From the NCBI RefSeq assembly GCF_027921745.1, contig NC_079240.1, positions 1,543,001 to 1,607,000 on the forward strand: a DNA stretch of 64,000 nt. Reading direction: 5' to 3'. Of the stretch, positions 53,955 through 64,000 are shown one piece after another. This stretch comes from Schizosaccharomyces osmophilus (Eukaryota > Ascomycota > Schizosaccharomycetes > Schizosaccharomycetales > Schizosaccharomycetaceae). Each line of letters opens with the position of its first letter. Position 1 is the first letter of the stretch. A model generated the notes under the pieces. The model did not search any database and had not been told where the DNA came from. It saw only the letters and a list, made by a program, of their open reading frames with translations. The translations under genes and the position numbers were made by a program.

Positions 53955-54572
53955 TCATGCTTGCTTGGCCCGTTGGGCAAGTTCTTGGACCAAGGCAGTG
54001 ATGGCGATTCGAAAAGCCTCATGAATGGAAGTGTGAATACTGACGATACCTCCGGACATTCGAATGAATCCCTCAACCATGACATTTTGCACCATGCCTT
54101 CGGAATGCACAATGAGTCCATCAGCATCTTCCAAAGAGCCAGATCCTCCCTTGGAGGCTCGAGGGACCAATTCATCATCCCAGGCATTTTTTCGATAAGC
54201 CTGTACTTTATCTGGGTACGTTCGCCCGTCTACAGTAAATCCAGCAAGCGGTTTTCCTTGCGCACTCATGTACCCCAACTCGACAGCGGTCCCTGGATCC
54301 ATATCTGGAGCTCTACGAAAAGGGTCCAAGCAAAAGATGCCAGCATCACAAACGTCCATCAAATTTCTGTCCAGAGTAGCAATTGCCAGACTCGTCGCAA
54401 TCCCTGGCTCCATATCTTCCACTTCTTCTTGACCGTCGAAGGGTGCCATTCCAACAACACCGACTTGACGACAAATTGCTTTCAATTCTTCAAATATAGC
54501 GTAAGCATCGGGTCGAAACACCAAGTCTCCTGCCAAGTAGACTTTTGGTTGTGACACGGCAGGCAAAGTCAT
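53955..54572 (-). CDS. Nucleoside 2-deoxyribosyltransferase-like protein
   Basis: The ATG at 54572 (MTLPAVSQPKVYLAGD) gives 205 residues. The frame is open 183 bp further upstream, but that part lacks similarity to the family. The fold begins with the beta-strand KVYLAGDLVFRPDA. The catalytic Glu is in PGTAVELGYMSAQGKPLAGF, and Asp residues in DAGIFCLDPFR. A C-terminal insert (EGMVQNVMVEGFIRMSGG) resembles fungal homologues. Family enzymes exchange or hydrolyse the base of deoxynucleosides; the substrate here is unknown. Positioned as SPCC191.05c. Confidence 0.88.
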   Translation of the reverse strand: MTLPAVSQPKVYLAGDLVFRPDAYAIFEELKAICRQVGVVGMAPFDGQEEVEDMEPGIATSLAIATLDRNLMDVCDAGIFCLDPFRRAPDMDPGTAVELGYMSAQGKPLAGFTVDGRTYPDKVQAYRKNAWDDELVPRASKGGSGSLEDADGLIVHSEGMVQNVMVEGFIRMSGGIVSIHTSIHEAFRIAITALVQELAQRAKQA

Positions 54573-55425
54573 GACCTTTTTCTCGCAGATGCTGCAATCA
54601 ATTGGGGTTTCTTTTCGTTTCTTTTTGTTTTCAAAGAAGCGTTGTTGCTCGGACGAATCGTTTACGAAAAAGACAATCCTTTGGTAACGAGTTCCAGCTA
54701 TGCCCAACAATTCAGTTTGGGTCTTGTAAGATCCAAGCAAAGCAAAGCATTCCATTCCTTGAGCATGATTTATCTACCACACAGTTCCATATCGGCGGAT
54801 CCTCTCTCTTTCTCACTCACTTTCTTGATATGATAAGACAATACCAGCCTTCCAAGGCAAAAGCTATGGAACAGAGGCCGTTTAAAAAAATGGGTACATG
54901 ATTAGTTTGAAAAGGGTTCTTTTTTTTTTTTTTTTTTTTTTTGACGCTTATTTACTTATTTACAAAGTTCAACTCATTGTGGGGTTTGTTTACAAACAAA
55001 CCAACTCGAAAGGAGATATCCTAAAGGATCAAAACAAGAGAATTAAAAGAGATTATTAATGATCGCCTTCATTTTCCTTTTCTATCTTCATAAGATTTCC
55101 CGTTGAGTCTCTAAACCAGACCCATATTTAATAGAAACGAGTCTTTCATACCAATAGACAAATCAGAGCAAGTGTGAAACGAGCTTTCGCGCTCTTTTCA
55201 AACCCATACTTTTAATTTCTTAACCGATTCTCTGCTACAGGACGAAACGCCTCAACCAGCACACCTCCCATCGAACATACCCAGTCTATTTCATTTCTTC
55301 CGTCTTTCTCCATCCCAGCCATAGCGTTAGGGTTCGTTACGATGCAGTAAAATACTTAACAAACCGCTCTTTCCACACATTATAGAAGATAACGATGATG
55401 TACCCCGCCTATTGTAACTGTGAGG
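54573..55425. other. Divergent intergenic region (deoxyribosyltransferase-like / cyc1)
   Basis: It holds a 22-nt poly-T tract (54921-54942) and a near-palindromic forkhead box GTTTGTTTACAAACAAAC around 54984-55001. No gene is supported. Confidence 0.45.
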
Positions 55426-55544
55426 ATTGGTTGGCGCGTCAGAGATTTCGGAGGAAAACATCCAATGAGGATTCATGCAATCAATATAAATGGGGAATAG
55501 GAGGGCTTGAAATTCTTCTTTAGCAAACTCCAGAAAAAACCAAT
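55426..55544. promoter_or_regulatory. CCAAT boxes of cyc1
   Basis: CCAAT or its complement occurs at 55426-55430 (ATTGG), 55462-55466 and 55540-55544, within 215 bp of the cyc1 ATG. The fission-yeast CCAAT complex Php2/3/5 (with Php4 under iron lack) controls respiratory genes. Use here is inferred. Confidence 0.55.
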
Positions 55545-55640
55545 TTTGCGAAATTTCAAAAAAACCATTGAAATTTCTACCTTTTTTGCGGATTTCATTC
55601 AATCTTTTCTTGTGTAATCATTCTCTTTTAACCTGTCAAG

Positions 55641-55970
55641 ATGCCTTACGCTCCCGGTGACGAAAAGAAAGGTGCTTCCTTGTTCAAGACTCGTTGCGCC
55701 CAATGCCACACTGTCGATAAAGGCGGCGCTCACAAGGTCGGTCCTAACTTGCACGGTGTATTTGGCCGTAAGACCGGTCAAGCTACAGGCTACGCTTACA
55801 CTGAAGCCAACCGCGACAAGGGTATCACTTGGGACGAAAACACCTTGTTTGACTATCTCGAAAACCCCAAGAAGTACATTCCCGGTACCAAAATGGCCTT
55901 TGCTGGTTTCAAGAAGCCCGCTGACCGTAACAATGTCGTTACTTTCTTGAAGAACGCTACCTCCGATTAA
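55641..55970 (+). CDS. cyc1: Cytochrome c
   Basis: 109 residues in one exon. The heme attachment motif CAQCH (19-23) is followed by [20 protein letters not shown] and the axial Met in [12 protein letters not shown] are standard. It carries electrons from complex III to cytochrome oxidase in the intermembrane space and triggers no cleaved presequence. Codon use is highly biased, as expected for an abundant protein. CCAAT boxes lie upstream. Confidence 0.98.
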   Translation: MPYAPGDEKKGASLFKTRCAQCHTVDKGGAHKVGPNLHGVFGRKTGQATGYAYTEANRDKGITWDENTLFDYLENPKKYIPGTKMAFAGFKKPADRNNVVTFLKNATSD

Positions 55971-56853
55971 ATGCGAAATCGGTAGATATTATCATCGTTA
56001 ATTTGATAGATGGATGGATGAATGAATTCCTTTTGTTCATTCCTATCATATTTTCTTCGTCTTCTTAATTCCTCATACTTTTTCGATTTAATTCAATGTC
56101 ATCTCCATCCATTCTCTTTTTCTACGCTCTTCTAATGCTCATCGTTTCTTTACGAGTTTGGTAGATGATCCACGTAGTTTTCCATGGATTCCTGCAATCT
56201 CTTTTCCTGGCTTTATTTTCCTTTTTCGTGCCATTCATGAGCTATCCACAGGAAACAAAACAGCCATCCAAAACAAAAGGCACTAAGAAAAAAAGAGAGC
56301 GTTATACTTTGCTTTTCCTGATTTTTTTTTCTGGAAAAGAATCACATTTGATTTTCTATGATCTCCTTTTTATTCATTCATCCCTTCTTTCCTTTTTTAC
56401 AGTTTCTCTTACGTTTTACCCGCTGCTTTCTTGGTAGCTTGTTTGCTTCCCAAAAAAAAAAAGAAAAAGACGATATTCTTTTCCATCCACGGAGTGGACT
56501 TGTGATGGTGTCTCGTTTTCTCTTCCTTTCTCTGGTGAAGCATTCATACTCTTGAATACGTTTCTAGCCGCAATATTGTCTAGTAACATTTACAGCAGCA
56601 GCAGCAGCACCAAGGCGAGACAGAGACTTGCTTTCTTTTGTTGCCGAATATTCTTGACAAAAACCCTCAAGGCTTAAAAAAATCATTGTAGTAAACAATT
56701 GATCTCATTTCCTTTCCTCAATTCAACACAAAACTTTTTCTGAAACGGTAGCAACTCTTTTGAACCATGAGCGAGCAAGCACAATAGAAAAAGATCGTTG
56801 ACGGTACTTTTCAAAACCACTGTACCTGATTCTTTTTTTTTTTTTTTTTTTTT
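55971..56853. other. 3' flank of cyc1 and gene-free stretch with a CAG microsatellite
   Basis: About 880 bp, pyrimidine-rich. (CAG)5 lies at 56593-56607, and a 22-nt T tract ends this stretch (about 56833-56853). Confidence 0.5.
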
Positions 56854-57111
56854 TCACCATTCAAATACTAAAGATACAAAATCCTTACAAGAGCGCATCA
56901 ATTGCAAATTCAAATTATGCAGAAACCTTCCTCTGTCCAAAGAACCACCAGCCAAGCTAGCCGGTCTTGACTTGGTGGATGCATCCTCGTTTATGCCACT
57001 ATGGTGGAGCTCACTAATCGAAATACGAAGGGAATGCAACGCATCTAGCAAGTCCTGGACAACAGGCGAAAGAGCGAAGTCTGAAAAAAAAAAGAAAAAA
57101 AAAACTACCAT
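56854..57111 (-). CDS. Possible small gene abutting lto1 (helical protein, function unknown)
   Basis: A minus-strand frame of up to 85 residues. Its first ~10 residues (MVVFFFFFF) are encoded by a T-rich tract ending in CAG, which looks more like a splice acceptor tract than protein. The rest has convincing coding character, with leucine-rich helices (VVQDLLDALHSLRISISEL and RFLHNLNLQLMRSCKDF). No branch point was found, and the ATG lies 9 bp from the divergent lto1 start, so the true 5' end is unclear. No family was recognised. Confidence 0.35.
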   Translation of the reverse strand: MVVFFFFFFSDFALSPVVQDLLDALHSLRISISELHHSGINEDASTKSRPASLAGGSLDRGRFLHNLNLQLMRSCKDFVSLVFEW

Positions 57112-57119
57112 CTTGCTGA

Positions 57120-57524
57120 ATGGAGTGGGAGGAAGTGACGGATTTTGAACAAATCCAATACCAAAAAGGATACGACGAGGGAACGGCTGTGGGACATCAG
57201 CAAGGGTACGAGGAGGCCTTTCTATTTGGCTTAGAACATGCGTACGAAAAGTTTCTCTTGATCGGTGAAATTTATGGACGTGTCTGTGTTTGGCTACAGG
57301 ACGAGAATGTCAGACAACCGAAAGTGAAAAAGGCAAAAAAGCATTTGGAACAGTTGAAAACACTTTTAGACGCTTTGCCGTTCCACAATGAACACGAAAA
57401 TACAGAAGCAGGTTTCGACGCCTACTGGAATCGAATCACCGCGAAAACAAAAGTTGTTTCAAGCCTTCTAGGGATTAGAATCTTGCCGCTGGATGCAGAA
57501 CAAGACAATGACGGCTTTGAATAA
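57120..57524 (+). CDS. lto1: Lto1/ORAOV1-like adaptor protein (Yae1 domain)
   Basis: 134 residues in one exon. The defining deca-GX3 repeat is clear near the N-terminus: [22 protein letters not shown] helical region follows ([22 protein letters not shown]), and the C-terminus carries the leucine/isoleucine-rich [11 protein letters not shown]-type strand. In yeast and man Lto1 forms a complex with Yae1 that recruits the Fe-S protein Rli1/ABCE1 to the CIA targeting complex, allowing ribosome function. Positioned as SPCC191.08, after cyc1. Confidence 0.88.
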   Translation: MEWEEVTDFEQIQYQKGYDEGTAVGHQQGYEEAFLFGLEHAYEKFLLIGEIYGRVCVWLQDENVRQPKVKKAKKHLEQLKTLLDALPFHNEHENTEAGFDAYWNRITAKTKVVSSLLGIRILPLDAEQDNDGFE

Positions 57525-58515
57525 CTTTTAAACCGTCTATTTCCCTCTACTTTGCTATTCAAATTTGCCGTCTGCATTTTCCTTCGAGTCTTCTCTTCCT
57601 GGGTACTTACTTTGCGTAGAAAACGAACTTTCTGCAGGAAATTGTAAGTATTCCTTGTTCATCGTTTCCTGCATGAGCTTATGGCAATATACACTCTTAC
57701 CGTCCTACATTCTATTCACATCCTCCTGCTGGCAATACATCCAACCGCCTTTCTTCACTGACTACCTCGTCATTTATCATAGATTATTTAGACATCAAAC
57801 ACTTTTTGGAATTAATTTTATGGTATATCATTTATTATAAAAAAAAAAACAATGCTAATCATCTATATCAGTTTTATGTGCAACTAAAACGATTTTTTCA
57901 ATTCCTTGTATCTGTTCATTTGTCTCCCGACACAAGTTCTTTAGTCACTGGTTTGTCACCATTTCCTATTGGCCTATTTTTGACTTTTCTAGCTGGTAAG
58001 TTGCAACTAGAAAAGCTTCGAGTAGGCCTATTCTTTATATCGTAATTTCAGGTTTCATAGCTTTTGTTTTCATTCTATTTACAGTTTGAAGTTCGTTTCA
58101 CCACCATGAATTCAATGAGATAATAGAATCGATTTCCATACGAGTATCTTTTCTATCCAAGTTTCTCCATATTGGCTCTAGTCAAGTTTAGTTTACAATG
58201 TAATCTCCATTAGCGTCTTTATGACTGCTTTTTATCGCGTTTTGTTTTGTTATCTAGTTTACTGAAGCCGAACGAACATTTACTCACCAAAATAAAGATT
58301 CCAAATTCATTGTAAGGAAAATAGGTAGTAAAGGATTTTGCGGAAGGGCTTGTTTGGGTCTAGTGGGCTTTTGTATGCAGTAGCCATAGCAAAACATCTC
58401 TAATATAAGGTCATATTATTCAAAAAAAACATGGAAGTACAACCTTCTGTCATATGCCTATTCTATAATCACATACTTATCAACTAATTAAACACTCATT
58501 ATGTACAAAAGTCCA
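57525..58515. other. Convergent 3' region lto1 / hel2
   Basis: This is 991 bp, AT-rich, with only short non-convincing frames. Confidence 0.5.
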
Positions 58516-60899
58516 TTAACCTAGGTGAAACAAAACAGTTTGCTTTTTTCCATTCTTTTTTTTCGAAGCTGAAGGTCGATTCGCCGAATCCGAGGCAGAG
58601 GATACTGCTTGAGCTTCAGAAGCAGCCCGAAAATCTGCTCCACGCGCTGGCTTTTTGCCAATCTGGACTTGAATCCTCTTCGAAGTAGAAGGAGGAAGAG
58701 AAGGAAAATCAACCTCAGAATTCATTTTCAGAGCTGATGATCTTGTTTTCGTGGGTATACCCCAAGAAGGAAGGGATCTAGTATTGACGTTTCTGACAGG
58801 AGCTGGAGAAGAAGCCGAAGCTTTCAATTTGCTTCTAGACGAAGGTGCCGATAATGCGGGCCCGCTATGTCTAGCGGCTGTTTCGATACGGTTCCAAACA
58901 CTTGCAGTTTGAGCAGCTGTTCGATTTGATTTCTTTAAGCGCAACAAATTGGCATTATTTGTACCAATATGAGGCTGATCCTGAGAATTCATAATCTTCC
59001 ATTCGTGCCATCCTTCAAGAAGCTCTTTGCTTTTATCTTTATTCTCTAATAAATCTGCAATATGATTCATAATTCCTGAAAGTTGTTCTTGTGGCTTGGA
59101 TACCAACCTGGTAATACGATCCATAGCTTCTCGAGCCGACATCACATTTCCACGGAAAGACGAAACTGCAAATTTAAACTCATTAACCTTATTCTCGTCA
59201 AAACCTGTTAGTTTCATCATCCGGTCAATAACTTGCTGGTGTTGACCCTGTACATTAGAAACCATGGGAGAGCCTTTCTTGGCCGTAGCAGCAGCTTTTA
59301 GATTTTGAGATGATGACATACGAGAAATGGCAGGAGACGAGGTACGGCTACTCGCTGCAACTGTCGTGCGGACAGGACTAGGGGAAGGTTGACTCACCCG
59401 TGCTTGGGGGTTCGAAAGTTCATTAAGCGAAGGAAATTCTTCTATTCTCAAGGCCCTTTGCTTTCCGATAGCACCGGTTCTGGGAGCTGCTGTAGAAACT
59501 GGTCTGGAAGATGCTGCGGCAGATGGCGCTGGCGATGATAAGGCAAATCCAAAATTTGCATTACGAGCTTGTTGCGAACTCATATATTCTTCGTGTCTTA
59601 TATGAGCAATCTCTTCACGAGATAAATGCAAGTTTGCCAATGAAGAAGTCGCCTCTTCAGTGGAAGCATTGGATGGATTTTTTCGGTTTCGGCGAGTTCT
59701 TCCCAAACCGCTTCCTGGGGGTTCATACTCAAATTCTGGAACGATTGTGCGTGCTTCTCGTAACTCTTTAGCACTAAGTCGTTGAGGATGCTCTTCTAAT
59801 TGATGAGCTTTTAAGTCAATTTCGGTACCAAAAACCACAAATTTTCTTTCTACACACTCCCTTTCGGTGCAAACAAAATGGTCTTTTTCAAAATGACGTT
59901 CCAAGGCATTGTAGTTTCTGTAGTATTGGTGGGTAGGACGACCCGAAAGCTGATCACAAATATAACAACGCTCATGTTTCTCACGACAATGCTTGTAAAG
60001 CTCGTCGTCATCATAATAATGAGAGCTACAAAAACCGCACTTAGGGTGTCCCCTAAACCCAGTAACGTCCAGATCAGCACCCTGGTCACCTACTTCACAA
60101 TGCTTTGTCAATCCCTTCTTAGAAAATAGGGTATGCTCATGGGTAAACACTTTCTTGTGGTTGATACATAAATCACAAAAATACTTGTGATGCGTCACTT
60201 TACAGTGAAGCTTCAAATCAAACCATCCTTTGCAAGTGATATCGCAAGCCTCTTCTGGACAATTGAATTGAAGTAAAAGATTGCATTCGTCTTGTACTTT
60301 TTGATTATCATACAGAAGTCCAAGCTTCTTGTCTTGAAATGGAAAATTATCCATTTCAACGTCTCGGATATCCATATCATGGTCTTGGGTAATTGAAATC
60401 ACGTCCCATGGGACCTTACAGAATGTACATTCTTTAGTTTTGTACAAAGCGCGCAAACGTATGGCGCAAATATGGCACATACCTGTTTGATTAAAGGTTA
60501 GTAAAAATGCATGAACTGCAGCTAATTTCTTTGCTGGATAACTTACGATGATTACAGGGAAGAATGCATGTATACGCAATTGGTTCAGCACAAATAAAGC
60601 AAATTTGCTCTTCTTCTTCTTCGTCCCCAGCAGTTACGCTTTTGGTTACAGTAGTCTCTTTTTTATTTTCCTCCTCCTTATCTGAGTCTTCAATTCCAAC
60701 AGGCTGGAGTTTAACAGCATTTTTCTGTGCTTCCTTTTTTGCTGCTACCTCTAAAGACTTGGTTATTATCCACTTGAGCTTTATAAATTTTCGTTCTCAT
60801 ACCAGAATTTGCAGGTTTCCTCTGATTATTTTTTACAGGTTTATTTTTTTGGTTGCTTTTTGGTTTTTTATTATCAGAAGCAGTCTCTGGCGACGGCAT
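58516..60899 (-). CDS. hel2: RING ubiquitin ligase Hel2 (ZNF598 homologue; ribosome quality control), three exons
   Basis: Exons are 60899-60803, 60750-60547 and 60482-58516. Introns 60751-60802 (GTATGA...TTTAG) and 60483-60546 (GTAAGT, ACTAAC branch) restore one frame of 755 residues. A basic, low-complexity start is followed by an acidic stretch. The C3HC4 RING follows at about 82-121 (CFIC, CNHRMCHIC, CTFC), split by intron 2. Five or six C2H2-like fingers then run to about residue 285, including HKYFCDLCINHKKVF and HPKCGFCSSHYYDDDELYKHC. The rest is Ser/Ala/Pro-rich with a conserved helical block (KLTGFDENKVNEFK). Hel2 ubiquitinates uS10/uS3 on collided ribosomes. Matches SPCC1223.01. Confidence 0.93.
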
Positions 60900-62228
60900 T
60901 TCGTTTTGTTTATACTGAATATCAAAATTGGTTCTGGGTAAGAAATGTACTTTCGTATTTTAAGTATATGCTACCGAAAGAACAGAGGAAAATTCACCAC
61001 AAAGGCAGTAATCAAACAGACTTTTTCTAGTTTGTAAGCATTTTCCTGTATTTATTAATTAGCACATGGACTCTTGAAGTTCTTTTGTGGAAGCAAAAGT
61101 TCCAATGAAAGAAAAACCTTTTCTAGGCTAGTAAAATGAAATTGCCAAATATGAGCTTAAATAGCTTTGAAACGTTCATATATAATGCTAAGATACTTTG
61201 CATCGCTCTCAATGAGAATTCAATGATAAAAGTTTCCTTGCCTCGTCGAGTCTCCTACTTTAAAAATGTGTCATCTCGCCTCAATCAAAGTTTTGAGAGA
61301 ATAGTATATCCTAGTTTATACTTATGAAGCAATATATTATGCGTTATCCCATTTATGTCATCCGTATAAGGAATCCGAGTCCATCAACTGTGCCTTGAAT
61401 ATCTCATTCTATTTTACGTCCCTTTAAAGGACGAAACCTGCTTTATTGTATGCATCTATTTCAGATGAAAATTTGATTGTGCAAGAATGACTCGTCGCCT
61501 AAACCAAAAGAGCAACGGCCGTTTCGGTTTTTGATACTGGAAATGCTTACGAAAGACATACAGACTAATTTAAGCAATAACAAAATAGCTATGAAAAAAC
61601 CAGTAAAAAAAGTAATTAACAAGCTAAAAATATGCTGTGGATCTGACGTCTATTACATCTTAAGGTGCTGGATATCCAGGAGACGGATTTTTTTGAATTG
61701 TGTCTCCATCGCTTGATTCATTGCAACAACCATGGCTACAGCGATTAACCAAGACAGGTATTTGTACTTTGCCACAGCCTGTCTCTATGCATCTCTTGAT
61801 ACGCCTTCTAAAGATGTTTGAAACATAATATTTATTAACCAGCATGATATCCGTTAAACAAGGTGAAATAAACCGACCTAAAATGAAAGGAAAAGACTAT
61901 AAAGTACTCATTAAAATTCACAAGAAGAAAACTCTCGAAAGGCATTCAGTTTGTTGCGAATTCCAATGCACACAATCATGTACAAATTTCATGGAGAAGT
62001 ATTCATAGAAATAGCGATTTTATTAAGACATAAAAAGAAGCATCTCAGAGTATGATACAAAAATATAAGAAATACGGGGTCCTGCGGCTGAAGGCCTTTT
62101 GAAAACAAACAATCAATGTACAGTGGTTTCTGAGCTTGGAATTTACTAAAAGTCCTAGTTGCCAGAATATTTGACAAAGGAATAAACAGTAAATTTCAAA
62201 AGAAAAATGAGATCACCCATATATCCTT
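60900..62228. other. Gene-free region between hel2 and spp27
   Basis: This is 1.33 kb. A minus-strand frame at 61660-61845 with a cluster of cysteines (CSHGCC, ending PSPGYPAP) is noted but not supported as a gene. Otherwise it is AT-rich. Confidence 0.45.
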
Positions 62229-63212
62229 TTACTCGTCTTTGTTATCTTCCTCCTCCTCCTCGGGAGAAGCTTCAGGCTTGCTCTCTTCCTCAGGGTTTTC
62301 AGTATTTTCAGCGTTTTCGGGTGTTTCAACCTTCTCAGCTGCAGGTTCCGCTGGGGCTGGTTGTTTGGGGAGCTTGTCATCAGGAATCTTGGTCATTAAC
62401 GAAGTCAAGTACTAATTCATTAGCAAACATAAAAATTTTTATAAAATCAATTGTATCTTACCTTGTTCATGGTAAACATGTGAAGGTTGTCCACATTGAA
62501 TACATGTTTCAACTTGTCATCACACAAGATGGTACGCTTGTCATTGGGGTCCTGGAGATCGTTGGCCTTAATGTACTCCCATAGTTTTTTTACGGTTTGA
62601 GGACGAGACATCTGTTACGTTAATAAGGATTTTGAAGTCATACAGCAGATAGCGCTTGTCTAAGAATATGCCTATTCCTCGACTTTCTTGTCTACCAAAA
62701 AATAGAGCGACAGCTGCTGTTAATGAAGTTTTTACCTGTTCGACATTAAGAAACTCGGCAAGCTTGGGGTCCAACTGCATGGGCCTGTTCAAAGGGTTGT
62801 TGGCCGGGTCCACATTGCGTTTCTTTTTCTGACCGTCTTCACCTTCTTCAGCACCCTTGCGCTTTCTAGTCTTCTTAGCTGGCTTAGCGCCTTCAGCAGC
62901 ACCGTCCTCAGTGTTCTTGGAGCCACGAGACTTCCTGGCGGGCTTTGTCTCTAGAAATTCAGCTGTCAGCAACATGCATTTGAAATATACAAAACGTTAT
63001 TGTATTTCAATTTGCTTACCCGAGCCGCCTCCGCTCTGAGGAGCAGCTGTTTCATCGAAACATTGCAAAATTAGTGCGTTTAACTCTTTTTTGCTCGAAC
63101 TTAAATCAACCTTCTTTTTTTCTTCCAGTAATTGTCGAACTTGTTTAGCTGACACAGTTTGACGATTTACTGTACCAAGAATATCCTTTATATCGCTCCT
63201 ATACTGATCCAT
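62229..63212 (-). CDS. spp27: RNA polymerase I upstream activating factor subunit Spp27 (SWIB domain), four exons
   Basis: Exons are 63212-63020, 62950-62736, 62611-62462 and 62411-62229. Introns are 62951-63019, 62612-62735 and 62412-62461 (donors GTAAGC, GTAAAA, GTAAGA). The product has 246 residues. The N-terminal DEK_C-like domain (about 1-55) starts MDQYRSDIKDILG, followed by a Lys/Glu/Ala-rich linker. A SWIB/MDM2-type domain (about 120-200) reads LNRPMQLDPKLAEFLNVEQ, then PQTVKKLWEYIKANDLQDP and CDDKLKHVFN. The tail is acidic. It corresponds to yeast Uaf30, which helps recruit Pol I to rDNA. Divergent from msh6. Confidence 0.93.
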
Positions 63213-63560
63213 CCTTCTATTACTATATATTACAGTGTTACTATGACCTTATTATAAGTTGGTCAAGGTATAGTGTAGTAAGTGGTGTTGGTAGTAGAAC
63301 TTCCAAGTCGCCGACCAAGGGAATACGCACTTCCACGAAATTTGACCTCATATAATACTGTTGTTGGCATAAGAATATTTCAATAATAATGAAAAACGCG
63401 TCAAATACTTATATTAAATGTGTTATTAGTTTTTAATTAGCTTGTATGAAAATTTTTTGTATATGTATTTAATGTATATATGGAACGCGTTTTTGTTTAT
63501 TAGTCCGTGTCGCGATCGGCGTAAACAACTTGCCCAAAACCATATTCAAATTGAAGAATT
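63213..63560. promoter_or_regulatory. Divergent spp27 / msh6 promoter with two ACGCGT boxes
   Basis: ACGCGT lies at 63396-63401 and 63485-63490, the second 71-76 bp before the msh6 ATG. They are candidate MBF sites for G1/S expression of the repair gene; this is inferred. Confidence 0.55.
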
Positions 63561-64000
63561 ATGAGCAAGGGAAGAGTGGAAAAAGTACAAGGAAATGAGC
63601 AAATTGAACCAATAAAATCAAAACAAAGAACTCTTTTTGGGTTTTTCTCCAAAATCCCGACTCCTAAGAAAGAGTCTCCATCTTCCTCCATACCTTTGCA
63701 AAAGTCTTCCGCGTCGCCAACTGCCGGCGGTACCGGCGACGCCAAACGGAAACCATTACAGAGTCAAGAGAATGAATTGCCTGTTCGTATTCCCGAAGAA
63801 TCCCTTCAAAACACTTTTTCGTCTCATCCATCTAGTGATCCCTTTTCGTCTCCATTGTCGAGTAACGTACAGCGGTCCTCACCAAAGAGGCCTTTGGATT
63901 CGTATGAGGATGGGAACACTCCCAAGAATGTGAATGGAAAATTACTTCGAACTTCAGAACACATGGATACTGCTGTTCATTCCCCTCCCCGTGACAACGA
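63561..64000 (+). CDS. msh6: DNA mismatch repair protein Msh6, N-terminal part (runs off the window)
   Basis: Open from the ATG at 63561 to the window end, about 146 codons. Residues 22-29 read QRTLFGFF, a textbook PCNA-interacting PIP box (Q-x-x-L-x-x-F-F) as found at the start of Msh6. A disordered Ser/Pro-rich linker follows with SP/TP sites. The mismatch-binding and ATPase domains would lie beyond 64000. Msh2-Msh6 recognises single mismatches. Pairing with spp27 in divergent order matches S. pombe SPCC285.16c/.17. Confidence 0.9.
   Translation, partial: MSKGRVEKVQGNEQIEPIKSKQRTLFGFFSKIPTPKKESPSSSIPLQKSSASPTAGGTGDAKRKPLQSQENELPVRIPEESLQNTFSSHPSSDPFSSPLSSNVQRSSPKRPLDSYEDGNTPKNVNGKLLRTSEHMDTAVHSPPRDN

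Noticed and set aside
56593-56607. CAG repeat as part of a coding polyglutamine tract
   Set aside because: It lies in a non-coding 3' flank; no frame with coding character spans it.
61660-61845. Cysteine-rich 61-residue minus-strand frame (CSHGCC, PSPGYPAP)
   Set aside because: Short, no recognised family, no convincing upstream exon; left as a note only.

Overview
The window is nuclear DNA of a fission yeast (genus Schizosaccharomyces) that is not S. pombe itself. Nearly every gene has a clear S. pombe counterpart. The introns are short, with GTA donors and CTAAC-type branch points. A dimeric tRNA-Ser/tRNA-iMet gene, a HomolD box on a ribosomal protein gene and MluI boxes on cdc22 are all fission-yeast signatures. 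Protein divergence and a wtf-like gene lying next to a 5S rRNA copy point to the S. octosporus / S. osmophilus / S. cryophilus branch; this is inference, not proof.

Layout. 1-45,042 follows the S. pombe chromosome I order (systematic names recalled from memory, SPAC1F7 then SPAC21E11): spt6 (N-terminal part), has1, pkd2, a DMAC1-like small gene, rho1, cdc22, an hsp3105-like gene, the divergent iron-uptake pair fio1/fip1, a wtf-like relic with a 5S rRNA copy, allantoicase, an Asp/Glu/hydantoin racemase, a Zn2Cys6 regulator, a yak3-like aldo-keto reductase, an L8/uL2 gene, pcr1, a Gre2-like reductase, ppr1, cyp8, tif224, iba57 and lcb2. After lcb2 the order departs from S. pombe: smd2, the tRNA pair and a B12D/NDUFA4-like gene come next, then an unrecognised gene, acs1, a deoxyribosyltransferase-like gene, cyc1, lto1, hel2, spp27 and the start of msh6. 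S. pombe places most of this last group on chromosome III.

How the genes relate. Most are housekeeping genes with individual promoters. Functional groups are: (i) fio1 (ferroxidase) and fip1 (permease), which form one high-affinity iron transporter and share a promoter carrying five ATCTGAT elements, the core of the Fep1 GATA site; (ii) allantoicase plus racemase, divergently transcribed, with a Zn2Cys6 factor alongside, suggesting a small purine-nitrogen group; (iii) cdc22, and more weakly msh6, with ACGCGT boxes for G1/S (MBF) control.

Most interesting. The 3.6 kb between fip1 and allantoicase holds a decayed wtf-family (spore-killer type) gene, a diverged 5S rRNA copy and a 22-bp inverted repeat. 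The neighbouring fio1/fip1 pair is flipped relative to the S. pombe order. Other points are an hsp3105-like protein without the expected nucleophilic cysteine, a Rho1 CAAX box ending in Met, a coding-like relic upstream of ppr1, and a probable extra small gene abutting lto1.
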